Under the pieces are notes generated by a model. That model did not search any database. It was given only the letters and a program-made list of their open reading frames with translations, and was not told the origin of the DNA. 64,000 bases of DNA from Rhododendron vialii (taxonomy: Eukaryota; Streptophyta; Magnoliopsida; Ericales; Ericaceae), in contig NC_080567.1 of assembly GCF_030253575.1 (NCBI RefSeq), positions 34,315,501 to 34,379,500 of the forward strand, written 5' to 3'. Of the stretch, positions 9,412 through 21,362 are shown one piece after another (the stretch's first letter is position 1; each line of letters starts with the position of its first letter). The translations under genes were made by a program, and so were the position numbers.

Positions 9412-10319
9412 CACCGCTATTGTGGGCCTGTGGGCCGCAGAGAAGCCCAATTACGACTATAACTCGAATTCGTGCGCTGCTGGCCAGGTGTGTGGGCACT
9501 GCACTCAAATGGTCTCGATGAATTCAGTTCGGCACGGGTGCGCTAGGGTTCAGTGCGACAATGGATGGTGGTTCATTACTTGTAACTATGATCCACCTGG
9601 CAACTACGTTGGGCAGCGCCCTTACTAGAGGCATAAGTTCATGTAGTCTATATAAATCAACTATGTTATATGCTTTCAAGCTGCAACCGTATAAATTAAA
9701 CTCTCGAAGAAATTATTTCCCTTTGCACCGGCTTTTTGCGGGAACACTTCATTAAAAATGGTGTCAAACCGGTTCAAAACCTACCAGTTCATACAGGACT
9801 TTATCCTAATTTTAATCAAGGTGCGCTCGCGTAAAGTGTATCCTGGAACTCTAAGTTATCGGGAGAAAAGAACGTTAACGATAGATCCGAAATTATTCAC
9901 ACTGTTCTACCAGGAAATAGGAATGCTGTGGAAAAATAGAGGCAAATGCAATGATCGATGCATTTCCCGTTGACGAAGACCCCATTGTCGACCCTCGGTC
10001 GGTCTTCTGAGCCTACCAGTCTTTATGGTGTAAGATGCATTCTCCACACATGACTTCGAAATTAACCTCTCTTTTTTATAACAAGGTGTCCGAAACAGCT
10101 TACGTGCATCTCCACTAAGTTTGGAGAACCATATATAAAATCACCGTCCACTAGCGAAGCCGACTTGCAAATTAACCATTGGTTTTATTATTAGTTTTGC
10201 CAACTAGAAGTTGATCGTTTTAGCATATGAAATCAGTTGGCAATGAGTGCAGAGCCTGTTCAAACTCGTATACTAGTGTCGACTTTGGAAGGGAATAATG
10301 AATTACTATGGGACACTTC

Positions 10320-10562
10320 TCCCTCCATCCCAATTTGTTTGTCCACTTTTTAACTTTTACTTGTCTCAAAATATTTGTCCACTTTGAAAAAGTAAGGGAC
10401 CAAAAGTTACAAAATTCCCTTTTTGTCCCGAACCATTTGAACTAAAATATCTTTTTCAAAAAGTTAGGAGGACAACTTTTGAAAAATTGAGCATTTCATA
10501 GGTGCAATAACTGTGTTTTCTAAAAAAGTTGAATTTTCCAAATTGAACAAACAAATTGGGAG
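10320..10562. mobile_element. Stowaway-like MITE
   Basis: The left end CTCCCTCCATCCCAATTTGT pairs with the right end AACAAACAAATTGGGAG. It is the same family, in reverse orientation, as 39344-39596, sharing TTTGTTTGTCC, CATTTGAACTAAA and GCATTTCATAGGTGCAAT-like blocks. TA duplications are no longer clear. It lies 3' of the XTH gene. Confidence 0.65.
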
Positions 10563-10805
10563 TCATATGTTTATTTTCCTATAGGCACACCTCATTTAAA
10601 ATAAAGTAATGAGTACCCTCAAATATTGGAAACTTGTGCAAAAAGAGATAACAAAAGGTTCCTTTGCTTCCAAGCTAGGGTAGAGATACTTTGACCCAAA
10701 TTACCTTAAAAAACCCTTCAATATTATTTAATGTAAATTATACACAAATTGATCATGAGAAGAAGCAAAAAGAGGGAAACAAATTGGCCATCAACCCTTT
10801 TTTGA

Positions 10806-13372
10806 TCAATACTTTGGAAGGGAGCACTCCTTTGGGAGGTTGTTTTGGAATCTCTTGCTGTCCTGGCAATAGTCATAAATGAGGTGGTTCTTCCTGACCC
10901 ATCTGAAAAGCCTCCTCTGCGCCCACGTTAGAGAGCTGGACGTGTCCTGGTTCCACCAATTCGCAGGGCTGGCTTCCCTGCAAAATCTCGGATTGCCCTT
11001 CCAGACGCAGGCATCGATCTTGTAGTTCCTGAACGAGGCCGTGAAGGGGCCCTTGGACCAATCCACCTTGTCTTTGCCACCGCGTGTCGCCCAGCTGTCA
11101 CCGTTCCACAGGCTGGTTTTTATGCTCATCGGCTGCCGCCTTGGATACGCAACCCCCTTGTCTGCATGGTTTCTGCATGTTCTGATGGGCACCCAATCTA
11201 CCATGAAACTACAATGGAAAGCAAACAGAAGGAAAAAAAAAAATTCAAGAGGTAAAGAGATAGGAATTGCACAGTATGCGACGAATTGTTTCTTCTTTCT
11301 ATTGGCTGTTTTACAAACAGATTTTTTTTACGCGATTGATTCTCAAGAAATCATGATTTGGGTTGGTGTGGTTTTTTCGCTTGAAAACAAAATATCTACC
11401 AAGCGATAATCAGAAGTTTCATCAAGAATGATGTGACAGTGGTATTCTTAAAAGCAGGAAACAAAAATTGTGATCCTTGATCCTTGATTCGAGATGAATG
11501 GAATACTCTCTCCACCCCAAAATCTTTGGTCTTTTTCGATATTCGTTCCGTTCTTTAAACTCTTATATCTCTCAATTTATGATATTTTTCATAATTTTAA
11601 AAACTTTGTGTTACAGATCTAATCAAGAACTATCAAACTCGATCCATATTGTATATATTTGGAAAGTCATATTCGAAGATATAAGAGTTCAAAGAACGCC
11701 ACAAATATCGAATGAGTCCAAAAAATTTGGGACGGATGGAGTGCAAAACATGACGTAATTTTGGAACGGAGGGAGTACAAAACATGACGTACTTCTGTGT
11801 GAGAATGTCTTTTACAAAAGCTCTGTTTGTATAGTACTATGTGTCCAAATATACCACTGCCACGTCATTCTCGATCGTGTTTTTCTCAGAAATTTGTAAA
11901 TCTTTTTTGCTTTTGGAAACATCAGTTAGCCACCAATGCTTGGATGAATAGAATTTGGGGAAAAATCGACATGATGGACATCGTCGTGTAATCAAATACT
12001 TACACAATTTGGTTGAGGTTCCAGAGTATGGAATAGGTGTGAAACTCTGTTGTGGGATCAAACCACAGAGATATTCTCTCTTCTCTGTCACCGTACCCAT
12101 CAGCAAAAACATTGGTTTGGAGCATATATGGCTGCCCGTTCACGTTTCCCAGGAATTCAAAGTCTAATTCATCGCGATTTGGCTGATCCGATGTCATCTG
12201 CATTTTTTTTTTTTGAAACCAAACAGAACCTTAGTTGGAAAAGTGATTATAAGAGCAATTAATGGCCAAATAACAGTACTAAGAAAGAAATGATCTCTTA
12301 CATAAAAGGCCACGACTGTGCCTGCGGAGTCGCCTGGTATTAGCTTAATTTGCATATCAATCTGACCAAATAGGAACATGTCGTTTGATGCAAATCCAGA
12401 GCCTACACAGGTTTATCAATATAGGAATGAGTAAAAATAGGCAAACAAAAAGTTTAATGCTGAGTTATAATCTTAAAATGTCACTGTCAGGTTATTCTTG
12501 CTAATATTTTGTATAGAAATTCTCTACTATAATTTAAGAATGTCACTGCAACATTATTCTGCTAAATATTCTGTAACGAAACTGTATGATATAATCAACA
12601 TTTTTCATAGAAGGAATAAGTTAAAAAGAAAAAATGATTAGGGTAAAATGTCATAGGGAATGGTTTTTATACTCTCCTTTCATCCACATCCGCATCAACT
12701 TCTTTTTTGGTCTTTATCTATGTGAAATTATGAATTAAGAAATTACCCCTACAGTCTAATTGCGCTTTTCACTCCTAGAAGGCAATCTTGTAACTTCATG
12801 TGAATAGATAAAGACGAAAAAGGAGTGCATGTAGATATAAATGGAGTGCAAATATTATTTCTCTAATGCTATTACTCTATTAGTGACATAATATAAATTG
12901 AGTTGTGAGCTTAGGTAGAACCATTCTAGAACACATGTGGGGAATTTTAGCATTCGTGGGATTTGGAGAAAATCTTATCAAATCAATGGAAAACCATATA
13001 ACATTAAACCTATCAGTTCATGAACCTTTACTAAGTAAATAGCATTACCCAACAGATTAAACCTTTGAGAAGTCTTTCAGTTATGCACCATACTGCGAAA
13101 AATATTTGAATAAACATTCTGAAAGAACAGCATCATATTAGCAAAACTCGCGTCATATTACGTGTTTGATAGAGTTAACTACCTGAATCCTTGTCAAGCG
13201 TCAAGCTTCTAGTTGTGCCATCAGCAGAAGTGTTTACATGGCTAGGAGACCATGTCACGAAGAAATCTTTGTTGAAATCTCCGGTTGAGACGATTGAGGC
13301 AGTTGAAAATTGCAACAGATTCACAAAAAGAAGCCCAATGAAGATTACAAGGCGCAAATGTGATCTGATCAT
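10806..13372 (-). CDS. XTH: Xyloglucan endotransglucosylase/hydrolase (XTH)
   Basis: GH16 enzyme of the cell wall that cuts xyloglucan and rejoins it to another chain. Exons read 13372-13183, 12402-12302, 12197-12004, 11208-10806; all introns are GT-AG and phases fit, giving 295 residues, normal for XTH. Signal peptide at residues 1-26 ([15 protein letters not shown]). The catalytic motif is DELDFEFLG, with both glutamates; the usual form is DEIDFEFLG. The XTH C-terminal domain is complete, with [30 protein letters not shown] and a final LPKEC. The residue pair after the motif reads GNVNG, so the N-glycosylation sequon common here (N-x-S/T) is absent. Introns 1 and 3 carry MITEs. The start is the ATG that opens the signal peptide, with a TATA box 55 bases upstream. 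No close relative visible in the window. Confidence 0.95.
11506..11775. mobile_element. Stowaway-like MITE in XTH intron 3
   Basis: The left end CTCTCTCCACCCCAAAATC follows TA and pairs with the right end at 11719-11741 (AAAATTTGGGACGGATGGAG). The right end is partly repeated: CAAAACATGACGTA occurs at 11743 and again after a second GGAACGGAGGGAGTA. The inner arms also pair (TTCTTTAAACTCTTATATCT with AGATATAAGAGTTCAAAGAA). Confidence 0.65.
12670..12860. mobile_element. Foldback MITE in XTH intron 1
   Basis: Inverted arms: 12676-12733, containing GGTCTTTATCTATGTGAA, pairs with 12795-12855, containing TTCATGTGAATAGATAAAGAC. No coding capacity; target duplication not identified. Confidence 0.5.
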
Positions 13373-13426
13373 GGTTTTGGATGAAGTTTTTTGGAGGATG
13401 ATACTGTAACAGTAACATGCAGAGGG

Positions 13427-13434
13427 TATATATA
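13427..13434 (-). promoter_or_regulatory. TATA box of the XTH gene
   Basis: TATATATA on the minus strand, 55 bases before the ATG at 13372, within CCTATATATACCC. Spacing fits a short leader. Confidence 0.55.
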
Positions 13435-13970
13435 GGTACTTGCATTGTAGGGTGTCCAAAATGTGAAGGGAACAGAGTAAGGTTTCTGTTCAAGTAAGAA
13501 TATCTTTTGGAGGAAGCAAAGAGGAATGTTGGGTTGTTAACCTCCCATGGATATGGTTTTCTTAAAGACCTTTACAGCCTCATTTCATGTTTGATTTTCA
13601 TGATATTGTTATAAAAGAACTAATTTTTAGTCGGTTGTGACTCGTGACCTGGTACGATGACTCCTGTTCCGTCTTTAGAGAATTGTGACAGTGAACCAAG
13701 TCATGAAAATTATCTTCTTTTAACATGAGTAAAACTGCATACTGCCTATTACCTTCCGGACTCGGATGAGAGACTTCTTTACTTTAGTCACCTAATTTCA
13801 TTCATATATAGGTCCTTATAAGTGGAGGTAATTCAGACAATTCTACAACCAAGTGATATGGAAGCAAAGCGGTGCCAGTTGTTCAAATTTTCTTGTGAAG
13901 GGGCATTATATTCCTAGTCTGAAGTGTACTCTTAGGTTTGATTATTAAAAAGTTTAGAAAAAGTTGAACT

Positions 13971-14235
13971 GTCAAGATGTTTTCTTTCTCTTGTGCTTTT
14001 CTTTTGAGGAAACCTTAGCTCTCTGAAGCTACTTTATTATAGCTTCTGGAAGATATTCCTATGATTTTAGTCTTTCTGCTGGGCTCTTCATCTAAGAGAA
14101 GGTTACATCTGTCAAGGTGTTTGCTTTGTCTTGTGCTTTTCTTTGGAGGAAACCTAGCTCTCTAAAGCTCTTTGTCATGGCTTCTTGAAGATATTCCTAT
14201 GATTTAGTCTTTCTGCAGGGCTGCTTATCTCAGAG
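13971..14235. repeat. Tandem duplication, period about 140 bp
   Basis: Units 13971-14110 and 14111-14235 share CTTGTGCTTTTCTTT, GAGGAAACC, TAGCTCTCT, GAAGATATTCCTATGATTT and TAGTCTTTCTGC. Non-coding, upstream of XTH. The rest of 13440-14660 shows no gene. Confidence 0.75.
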
Positions 14236-14668
14236 TTCTGACATTGGTCACATAATCCTTCAAAATACATTGCGCTTCCGCTCTCAATCTCCGCACTGCA
14301 CTCGTGCTCTCAATCCCAGTAGCTTGAGATGTGTTTCAAAGACTCTTTCTCGCTCCCGCTATCCCACGCGAATTATGTGACTTAAGTTCTGACCCAATTC
14401 TCTAATTAAAAATGGCATCACTTCAACTAACTAAATTACTAACAATCTCAATGGCAATTGAGAATGATAAATCATATGCACTTTCTTTTTAAGTATAAAC
14501 CAAGACCCCAATAAGGCCATGACTGCTATTTTTGCTCTAAGAACTGTTAAGAACAGAACTTCATCCTCATAGTTATACCGAAAAGAATAAAACTAATCCG
14601 CCACTACGGTTGGTTGCAGTGCCTTGGTTCTTACCGTTATTGCAGTTAGTACCTTCAGAAGCAAGAAG

Positions 14669-14770
14669 ACCCATGTTTTGGGAGTATAAATGAAGCAGCT
14701 AATCATGATTTCTGGTATGTCCCATGTTTTGGGGAGTGTAAATGAAGCAGTTAATCATAATTTGTGGTAT
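14669..14770. repeat. Tandem duplication, two 51-bp units
   Basis: CCCATGTTTTGGG, AGT(A/G)TAAATGAAGCAG and TTAATCAT-type blocks recur with a period of 51 bp. Non-coding. Confidence 0.75.
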
Positions 14771-14958
14771 TTGTTAAGGAGATGATTCGGTGTTGATTTA
14801 GACGCTTTGTTTGTTGGATGGAAAGAACAAATTAAAGCGCAGAGTTTGGAGCTTACTGTAGCTTTAATCAAACTTTCAAATCATTAGCAACAACTAGAGC
14901 TGAATTGTAAAAGCCACAAGAAAAGCAAACCAAGTTAATGTAACATGAAGCTGCATTC

Positions 14959-15020
14959 TAGACCTCGTCGAGAACAGTAGTCTCACGATGGTATGTGGCG
15001 AATATTGTCGACGAGGTCTA
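14959..15020. other. Perfect 13-bp stem hairpin
   Basis: TAGACCTCGTCGA (14959-14971) and TCGACGAGGTCTA (15008-15020) are perfect inverted repeats around a 36-base loop. GC-rich arms in AT-rich surroundings stand out. It may be the ends of a tiny deleted MITE or an RNA hairpin; nothing decides between these. Confidence 0.6.
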
Positions 15021-15212
15021 AAAATTGAACGGTCTCGAAAATGAATTAGACTAGACTGTACAATCTATTTGAGGGACTAGAAAGTTCAAACTCCCAAATA
15101 AATCTACGGTCAAGATAAATGAAGGTGGTACTAGTTTGAAGTTAGGAGAGTACATAGAAACAAAATAAAATGAATTCAATAGCGGACAGTATTGTATTTT
15201 CTCAAAAGATAA

Positions 15213-15535
15213 GGGCGCCGCTATTCGCAGCCCTTTATTTTCTCTCATAGCCCACTACATTTCAGTAAATGGTTGTTGAAAATCATAAATAACATTTCGG
15301 TAAATTGCTGTTGAAAATAAGATTATATTTCGGTAACTACATGTCGAAAATATGTTCAACTTTCGGTAAACAACTGCCGAACATACATTTTCAGTAAATA
15401 GTTGTTGAAAAAAATATTATATTTCGGTAATTGAATGCGAAAATATATCTCAATTTCGGTAACTAACTGTCGAGTATAATTGAAAATTTTTAACGGGCTA
15501 TGGAAGAAAATAGAGGGCTGCGAATAGCGGCGCCC
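15213..15535. mobile_element. MITE with 41-bp inverted ends and internal tandem repeats
   Basis: Terminal inverted repeats of 41 bp with about three mismatches start GGGCGCCGCTATTCGCAGCC (15213) and end with its reverse complement (15535). A perfect 8-bp duplication AAAGATAA flanks it (15205-15212 and 15536-15543), which suggests the hAT superfamily. The interior (15255-15480) holds about five degenerate units near 45 bp, each with (A)TTTCGGTAA...TGTCGAAAAT. No coding capacity. Confidence 0.9.
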
Positions 15536-15543
15536 AAAGATAA

Positions 15544-17342
15544 AGTACAGTAAAGTAAAGAAAAAATAATGATTTTTGCATGCATTTTGTTGACAAAAAG
15601 AATTTTGCAAGAGAACAAAAATTTCTCCCCTATATTAACATGATCTGAGGATTATGCAAAAAAATATTTCTCAATGAACAAATAGAATGACTCCCATAAC
15701 TTTATCAACAGATGAACACAGAGATAATTACAAGAAAGTTATTTTTCTGTCCTTTCAATAAGCTTTATTTTTTGTAATTTTTTTTAGTTTTTGGTCGTAA
15801 ATTTTGGCGTTAATCATTTGTCTCAAAGAAATGAATCAAAAAAGTATGACGTTGATCGAAGTTCAAAAAAGTTCAAAACAAAAATACTAATTGTTTAGTA
15901 TTTTTTTCGTTTTTAATAAAAAAATTTTTGGTCATACATTTAAAAAAAATTTAGACTTCTATCATCGAAAAAATGATTAAATTAAAAGATTATATCGTGA
16001 ATTTAATAAAACTATCAAAACAGAAAAGGAAAATAAAAATAATACTCCTACTTTGTTTTACTCCACTAAAATTTAGAGAGAATGGGTAAGAACTAAAGAA
16101 CCAACCAACGCGGTAGTCCGGGTACCCGTACTCCTTTCTCTCGGGACATTCACGGGCCGGCCCAAGGATAGTCATTTTCCCCTGTTTCTTTGCCAAGAAT
16201 ACACCCTGCCCTGAATGGGGTGTTTTCCGATTCGATTCTTCCACCAGAGTCGTTACCGGCGTTGACCCCAACCCCGTCACCTCTCGCCGGAAAGTCGGCC
16301 TCCTCTCCGACCACTACTCCAACTGCTTCTGCAGTGCCGTCCCCACCACGTCGTTATCTTCAGTGGGATCAGTGCCGTATCCTCCTCCAGCATCCCCACT
16401 GCATCTCTCTCCTCTTTGTTCTCCCCTTCTCTCTCCCTCCCTCTCTAACTGTCAAAACATGGCAACAATGAAGAGATACAGGAGGTAGAACAAAACCAGG
16501 TATTTAATCTCTTATCTCCCTCTTTTTTCTTCTCGAGTGAGTGAATTGAGTAAATGCAATTGGAAAATAATAGCTCAGATCTGGAGGTCAATTGCACCTA
16601 GTATTCAATTGTACGTATTCAATCAACGGGGAGTACTGGGTTTGCTGAAAATTAGGTTTTTGGGTTACGAAATGAAAGCAATCTTGCATCAATTAAAAAG
16701 TAACTTTATGAAATTCACGAGCTCAAAAGTTATGAAATGCACGAGCTCAAATATAATGAAATTCACACGTTGGTTGTTGTGTTTCGAAATCCATTGAAAT
16801 TTTCGAGCTCGGAGCTGATAAATTTCACTAGGTGATTCTTATGTCGTTTTCACCACAAAATCCAGTTAAATTCACGAGTTCGTAGTTAATAAAATTTACT
16901 AAGTGATCTTACGTAGTTTTGAAATTTCACTAACTTTTGTGAAATGTCAGAATTAGTGAATTTCACTAATTTTTTGTGAAATTAGTGAAATTTTGCCGGC
17001 CCAAAAAGGTCACCAGCCGAAAGTGGTTGCTGGGTGGAGGTGAGAGGGGGTAATGAAAAAATAGTAGAGCGTGAAAGTGTATTTAGTGAAGGATAAAAGG
17101 GTAATCTTCATTGTGAGGTTGTTCTTGAAGCCTGGAGGTAAATAAAAACTGATTTCATCTTTAATGGGAATTAATATGCATTTTTCTATCCTTAGAGGTA
17201 ATATGCTGTTCTCTCTCTCCAAGTCCTGGACTGCCGATAGATCGCTCTCTGCTACGAACCACACGCACTTACACACCCATTTATACACACACTCACAAGA
17301 GCCCACACACGTGTGAGTGTGGGTGTGTAAATGTGTGTGTAA
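15544..17342. other. Gene-poor stretch with possible 5' leader of PIG-M
   Basis: No protein gene recognised. 16190-16499 is GC- and CT-rich, unlike its surroundings, and ends in CAG before GTATTTAAT, a possible splice donor (16500-16501). It could be the first, non-coding exon of PIG-M, whose coding exon starts two bases after a strong acceptor at 22989. It contains a ten-codon upstream reading frame (ATG at 16459). 16690-16995 is degenerate TGAAATTCAC-type repeat. 17265-17342 is a GTGTGTAA-type palindrome into which the copia element inserted. Confidence 0.35.
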
Positions 17343-17611
17343 TATGGAAAAACAAGAATATAGAGAGAGAATCAAGAGAGAGAAACATATCGATCTTTAT
17401 TTCTTTTCCTTGAACTGATTACAGGACTGAGATCGTGCTTTATACCCAGCACTCTCTCTCAAACAGAATCTATAACAAACTAATTATACTCTGCAAACTG
17501 TAGCCAACTAATTACACAAAACTCGATTAACTAACCGCTAAACAAGATTTACTAACAGCTAAGTATACTTGGAAACTTAACTACCTAACTAACTAATGTG
17601 ATTGCTTGACA
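17343..17611 (-). repeat. 3' LTR of Ty1/copia element 1
   Basis: 269 bp, three differences from the other LTR. On the plus strand it starts TATGGAAAAACAAG and ends GATTGCTTGACA. Confidence 0.95.
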
Positions 17612-17793
17612 GCCCCCTGCAAACTCATGGGAGTTGGCTGGACCATGAGTTTGGCCTTCAAGAACTGAAACCTTTCCACAGATAGAGATTTAGTAAAAAT
17701 GTCAGCGATTTGAGCCAAAGTACCAATATGATGCACTGAAATGTGTTTACTCAGAACTTTATGCACTGAAATGTGTTTACTCAGAACTTTCTC

Positions 17794-20700
17794 TCAGATG
17801 AAGTGATAGTCAACCTCGACATGCTTGGTTCTTGCATGGAAAATAGGGTTAGAGGCCAGTGCAATAGCAGACTGATTGTCGCACCAAATCAAATGAGGCA
17901 AAGTAGGGAGAACATGAAGATCAAGAAGTAATTGTTGTACCCAAGTTACATCAGCAGCTGTCTGAGCCAGGGCTCTGTATTCAGCTTCTGTGGATGACCG
18001 TGCCACTGTGGGTTGCTTCTTAGCACACCAGGACACCAAATTTGAGCCTAGAAATAGACAGAAACCTGTTGTAGACCTTCGGTCTACATGATCCCCTGCC
18101 CAATCAGCATCACTAAATCCTGTTAAAGTTAAAGGACCAGGCATAAAGTGGAGACCCTGGTGTATGCTGCCCTTGATATACCTCAGAATACGTTTTACAG
18201 CTACATAATTACTCTGTCTTGGGGCATGCATATGTTGACAAGCAAGGTTGACAGCAAAAGAAATCTCAGGTTTAGTTAAGGTAAGATACTGAAGAGAACC
18301 AACCACTGTTCTGTACCAATGTGGATTCTCAAAATAAGGATCAGGATCTAAGAGAGCAGGTTTGGTAGAAGATGGTGAAGGACTAGGTTTGCATTCATAC
18401 ATTCCAGCTTTAACAAGTAGATCAGTAGCATATTTGCTTTGAGAAAGAATAATGTTCTTACCATGTCTCAGAACTTCGAGACCCAGAAAATTGCTAAGAG
18501 TGCCAAGATCCTTCATCACAAACCTGGAACTGAGAATCTTGATAAGCTCGTTAATGTAAGACGTGTTACTACCAGTGATGAGAATGTCATCAACATACAC
18601 AAGCACTAAAGTAAGGCCTTGATCTGTCTTGAGAGAAAAGAGAGAAGGATCTGCCTTGCTATTGATAAATCCATGTTGAATAAGAAAACTGGAAAATAGA
18701 GAAAACCAAGCCCTTGGAGCTTGTCTCAGACCATATAGAGCTTTGTGCAACTTACAAACATGGTAAGGATGAGACACACTCTTGTAGCCAAGAGGTTGTT
18801 TCATATACACCTCTTCTTCAACAACTCCATGGAGAAAAGCGTTGGAGACATCAAGCTGTCTAATTGCCCAATCATAATGAACAGCAAGACTAAGAACAAC
18901 CCTGATAGTTGGTTGTTTAATGACTGGACTAAATGTTTCAGTGAAGTCTAAACCCTCTTCCTGTTGATTTCCATTGGCAACAAGTCGTGCCTTATATCGT
19001 GCCACACTGCCATCAGAATTTTGCTTAATTTTGTAAATCCATTGGCAACCTATGATATTTGCCCCTAGAGGTGGTGGAACAAGAGACCAGGTGCCTTGTT
19101 TAACCAAGGCCTGATATTCTTCAGCCACGGCAGCTTGCCACACAAAATGTTTAACAGCCTCTGAATGGTGTGTAGGTTCAGTGTTAGGGGTGGGAACAGA
19201 AGAAGTGACAGCAGTCAAACTCACAATAGTTTTAGGTTTAACTATCCCATGCTTAGCTCTAGTGGCCATAGGATGCTGATTAGTAGGAAAAGGGGTGTGT
19301 TCTGTGCACGAAACCTCAGAGGAGGAAGAAGAAGAAGAAGAAGAATGGGAACTATTAGAAGAATGATCAACAGAACTAGAAAATGGAACAAGTTCAGAAG
19401 GAGAAACAGGAGATATAAGAGGAGCTAAAGGAGAAGAAGCAGAAATAATAGGAGTGCTAGAAGGAATAGAAGTTCTAGGATCAACAAGAGGAGTAGGGAT
19501 AGAAACTGAAGTGGAATGAGATGGTGAAACAGATACAGGCACAGAGATAAGAAGATCATCAAATGAGGTTACAGGAACAGTAAAGGAAGAATCAACAGAA
19601 GATGAGTCAGATTTAGAAGAGACAAGACTGGGAGAAGGAAAACTATTTTCAAGAAATTGCACATGCCTAGAAGTGTATACCTTTGTGGTTTGAGGATCAT
19701 AACATCTGAAACCCTTAGTGTTATCACAGTAGCCTAAAAATACACATGATCTGGATTTAGGAAGTAACTTGTGACTTGTGTATGGTTTAAGCCAAGGATA
19801 GCAACAACAACCAAAGGGTTTAAGATTGTAGTAATTGGGTGTGGTGTTATACAGACGAACATAAGGAACTTGATAGTGCAAAGAAGAATGGGGTAAACGA
19901 TTGGCTAAGTAAACCGCAGTGATTAAAGCTTCGAGCCAAAAGGTAACAGGTAAACTAGCTTGAAGTAAGAGAGTGATAGTGGTTTCAATCAAATGCCGAT
20001 GTTTCCTTTCAACAACACCATTCTGTTCTGGTGTATGAGGGCAAGTTGTCTGATGAATGACACCAGTGGAAAGAAATAAATGAAGAAGAAAGTGGTTAAC
20101 AAATTCTCCTCCATTGTCACTTCTAACAATCTTAATGGAAGTACCAAATTGGTTCTGAACATAAGCCTTGAAATCCGAAATCTTGAACTTAACTTCGGAT
20201 TTATAATGCATAGGGAACAGCCAAGAAAATCTTGAGAAATCATCTATGACAAGAAGATAGTACTTGAAACCTTTATTAGAAGCCACAGGGGATGGACCCC
20301 ATACATCCATGTGTACTAACTGAAAAGGTGCTGTAGTGTGAGTTTCAGAGATAGGAAACTGAAGTTTGTGACTTTTAGCCATGTGACAACTATTACAGTC
20401 AAAAGAAACAACTCTGTCGACAGGTAAACTGAATTGTTTTATTAAGGAAACAAACAAAGGAGTACTAGGATGCCCTAGTCTTCTGTGCCAAAGCTCAGAG
20501 GAAGTAGATCTACTAAGGAAAGCAGGAACAACACCAGTGTCTGAAGTAGAAAGTGGACTAGAAGTGGATGACACTGACCTATATTGGCTCAGAATGGGGT
20601 ATAAACCCTTGTGACATGGGCCTCTGTACAGAACTTGAAGAGTGTGCTTGTCCTGGATAACAAGACCATTGGAATCAAATGTAAGCAGACAATGATTGTC

Positions 20701-20958
20701 TTTAGCAAATTGATGAACAGACAAAAGATTGTGAGTTTTATGTGGAGTACAAAGAATGTGAGAAAGCTGAAAAGTAGTATGAGGTGTTGGAAGTAAACCC
20801 GTACCAGTGTGAGTGACCTGCAGTGTATTCCCATTACCAACCATGACACCTTCATTCAGAGCTGAGGAAGGAGAATGACCCAAATTGAGGTGCTGCATAT
20901 TGTTAGTAATTTGTGGCCCCACTATCAAAATACCAAGGTTGTGAGACTGAATCATCAT
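17794..20958 (-). mobile_element. Pol region of Ty1/copia element 1
   Basis: Fossil polyprotein region. In order on the minus strand: the pre-integrase zinc motif (HRRLGHPS...CNSCHMAKS), the integrase core (HMDVWGPSP, DDFSRFSW, RSDNGGEF, EQNGVVERKHRH), a Ser/Pro-rich linker, the reverse transcriptase (PQ-less copia type with QLDVSNAFLHG and YVDDILITGS) and RNase H ([20 protein letters not shown]). This order defines Ty1/copia. Confidence 0.9.
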
Positions 20959-21362
20959 TGTAAACAGATGCAGAAGAAGAATCTAAACCATAGAAGGCAG
21001 TAGACGGTTGTGAGATGCGAGGATTTCCTTAGAAACCAGTAGAACTAGAAGGCAACTCATAACCACCAGTAAAACCAGCAAAAGCAGTTTGAACAGGTTG
21101 CATTGGGTGCACTGAATGAGTAGGAGGAGGTCTGAATCCCCCATTAGGTCTGGTCTGTCTGGTGAAATGCTGAGGAAATCTCGGTGATGATGATGAAAAA
21201 GGAGAATAAGGAGGTGCATGAAACTGATAGGAACCAGAACCAGCAAGCATAGAAGGTATCCATGGAGAGAACTGATAGGGATCTTGATAACCCCTCCACT
21301 GAGAACTTGACATACCAGTAAACCCATTGTTTGGTCTATAATAACAGTAATTAGTGGAGTGA

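Larger units (their letters stand above)
8216..9628 (+). pseudogene. PR-1 pseudogene (copy C) split by an insertion
   Basis: The 5' half (8216 to about 8471) begins with ATG and encodes [11 protein letters not shown], as in the intact gene, but about ten residues of the signal-peptide core are missing. The cavity histidine is replaced (LVYF in place of LKHS). The 3' half (about 9412-9628) resumes at [17 protein letters not shown] and ends in [15 protein letters not shown] and TAG. Between them lies about 940 bp of foreign DNA. The first CAP signature is altered (GHCTQMV). Translation from the original ATG would leave PR-1 sequence and stop at 8533. Not expected to be functional. Confidence 0.85.
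7330..10070 (+). repeat. PR-1 segmental duplication, copy C
   Basis: Counterpart of 150-2490. The 5' flank (7331-7690) and 3' flank (9631-10070) align with copy A, and the gene between is split by an insertion. It lacks the foldback MITE and SINE of copy A and so serves as an empty site for both. Confidence 0.7.

Noticed and set aside
19165-19428. Arg-rich plus-strand reading frame inside the copia element
   Set aside because: It is the antisense of the Ser-rich linker of the element's pol region; composition explains the frame.
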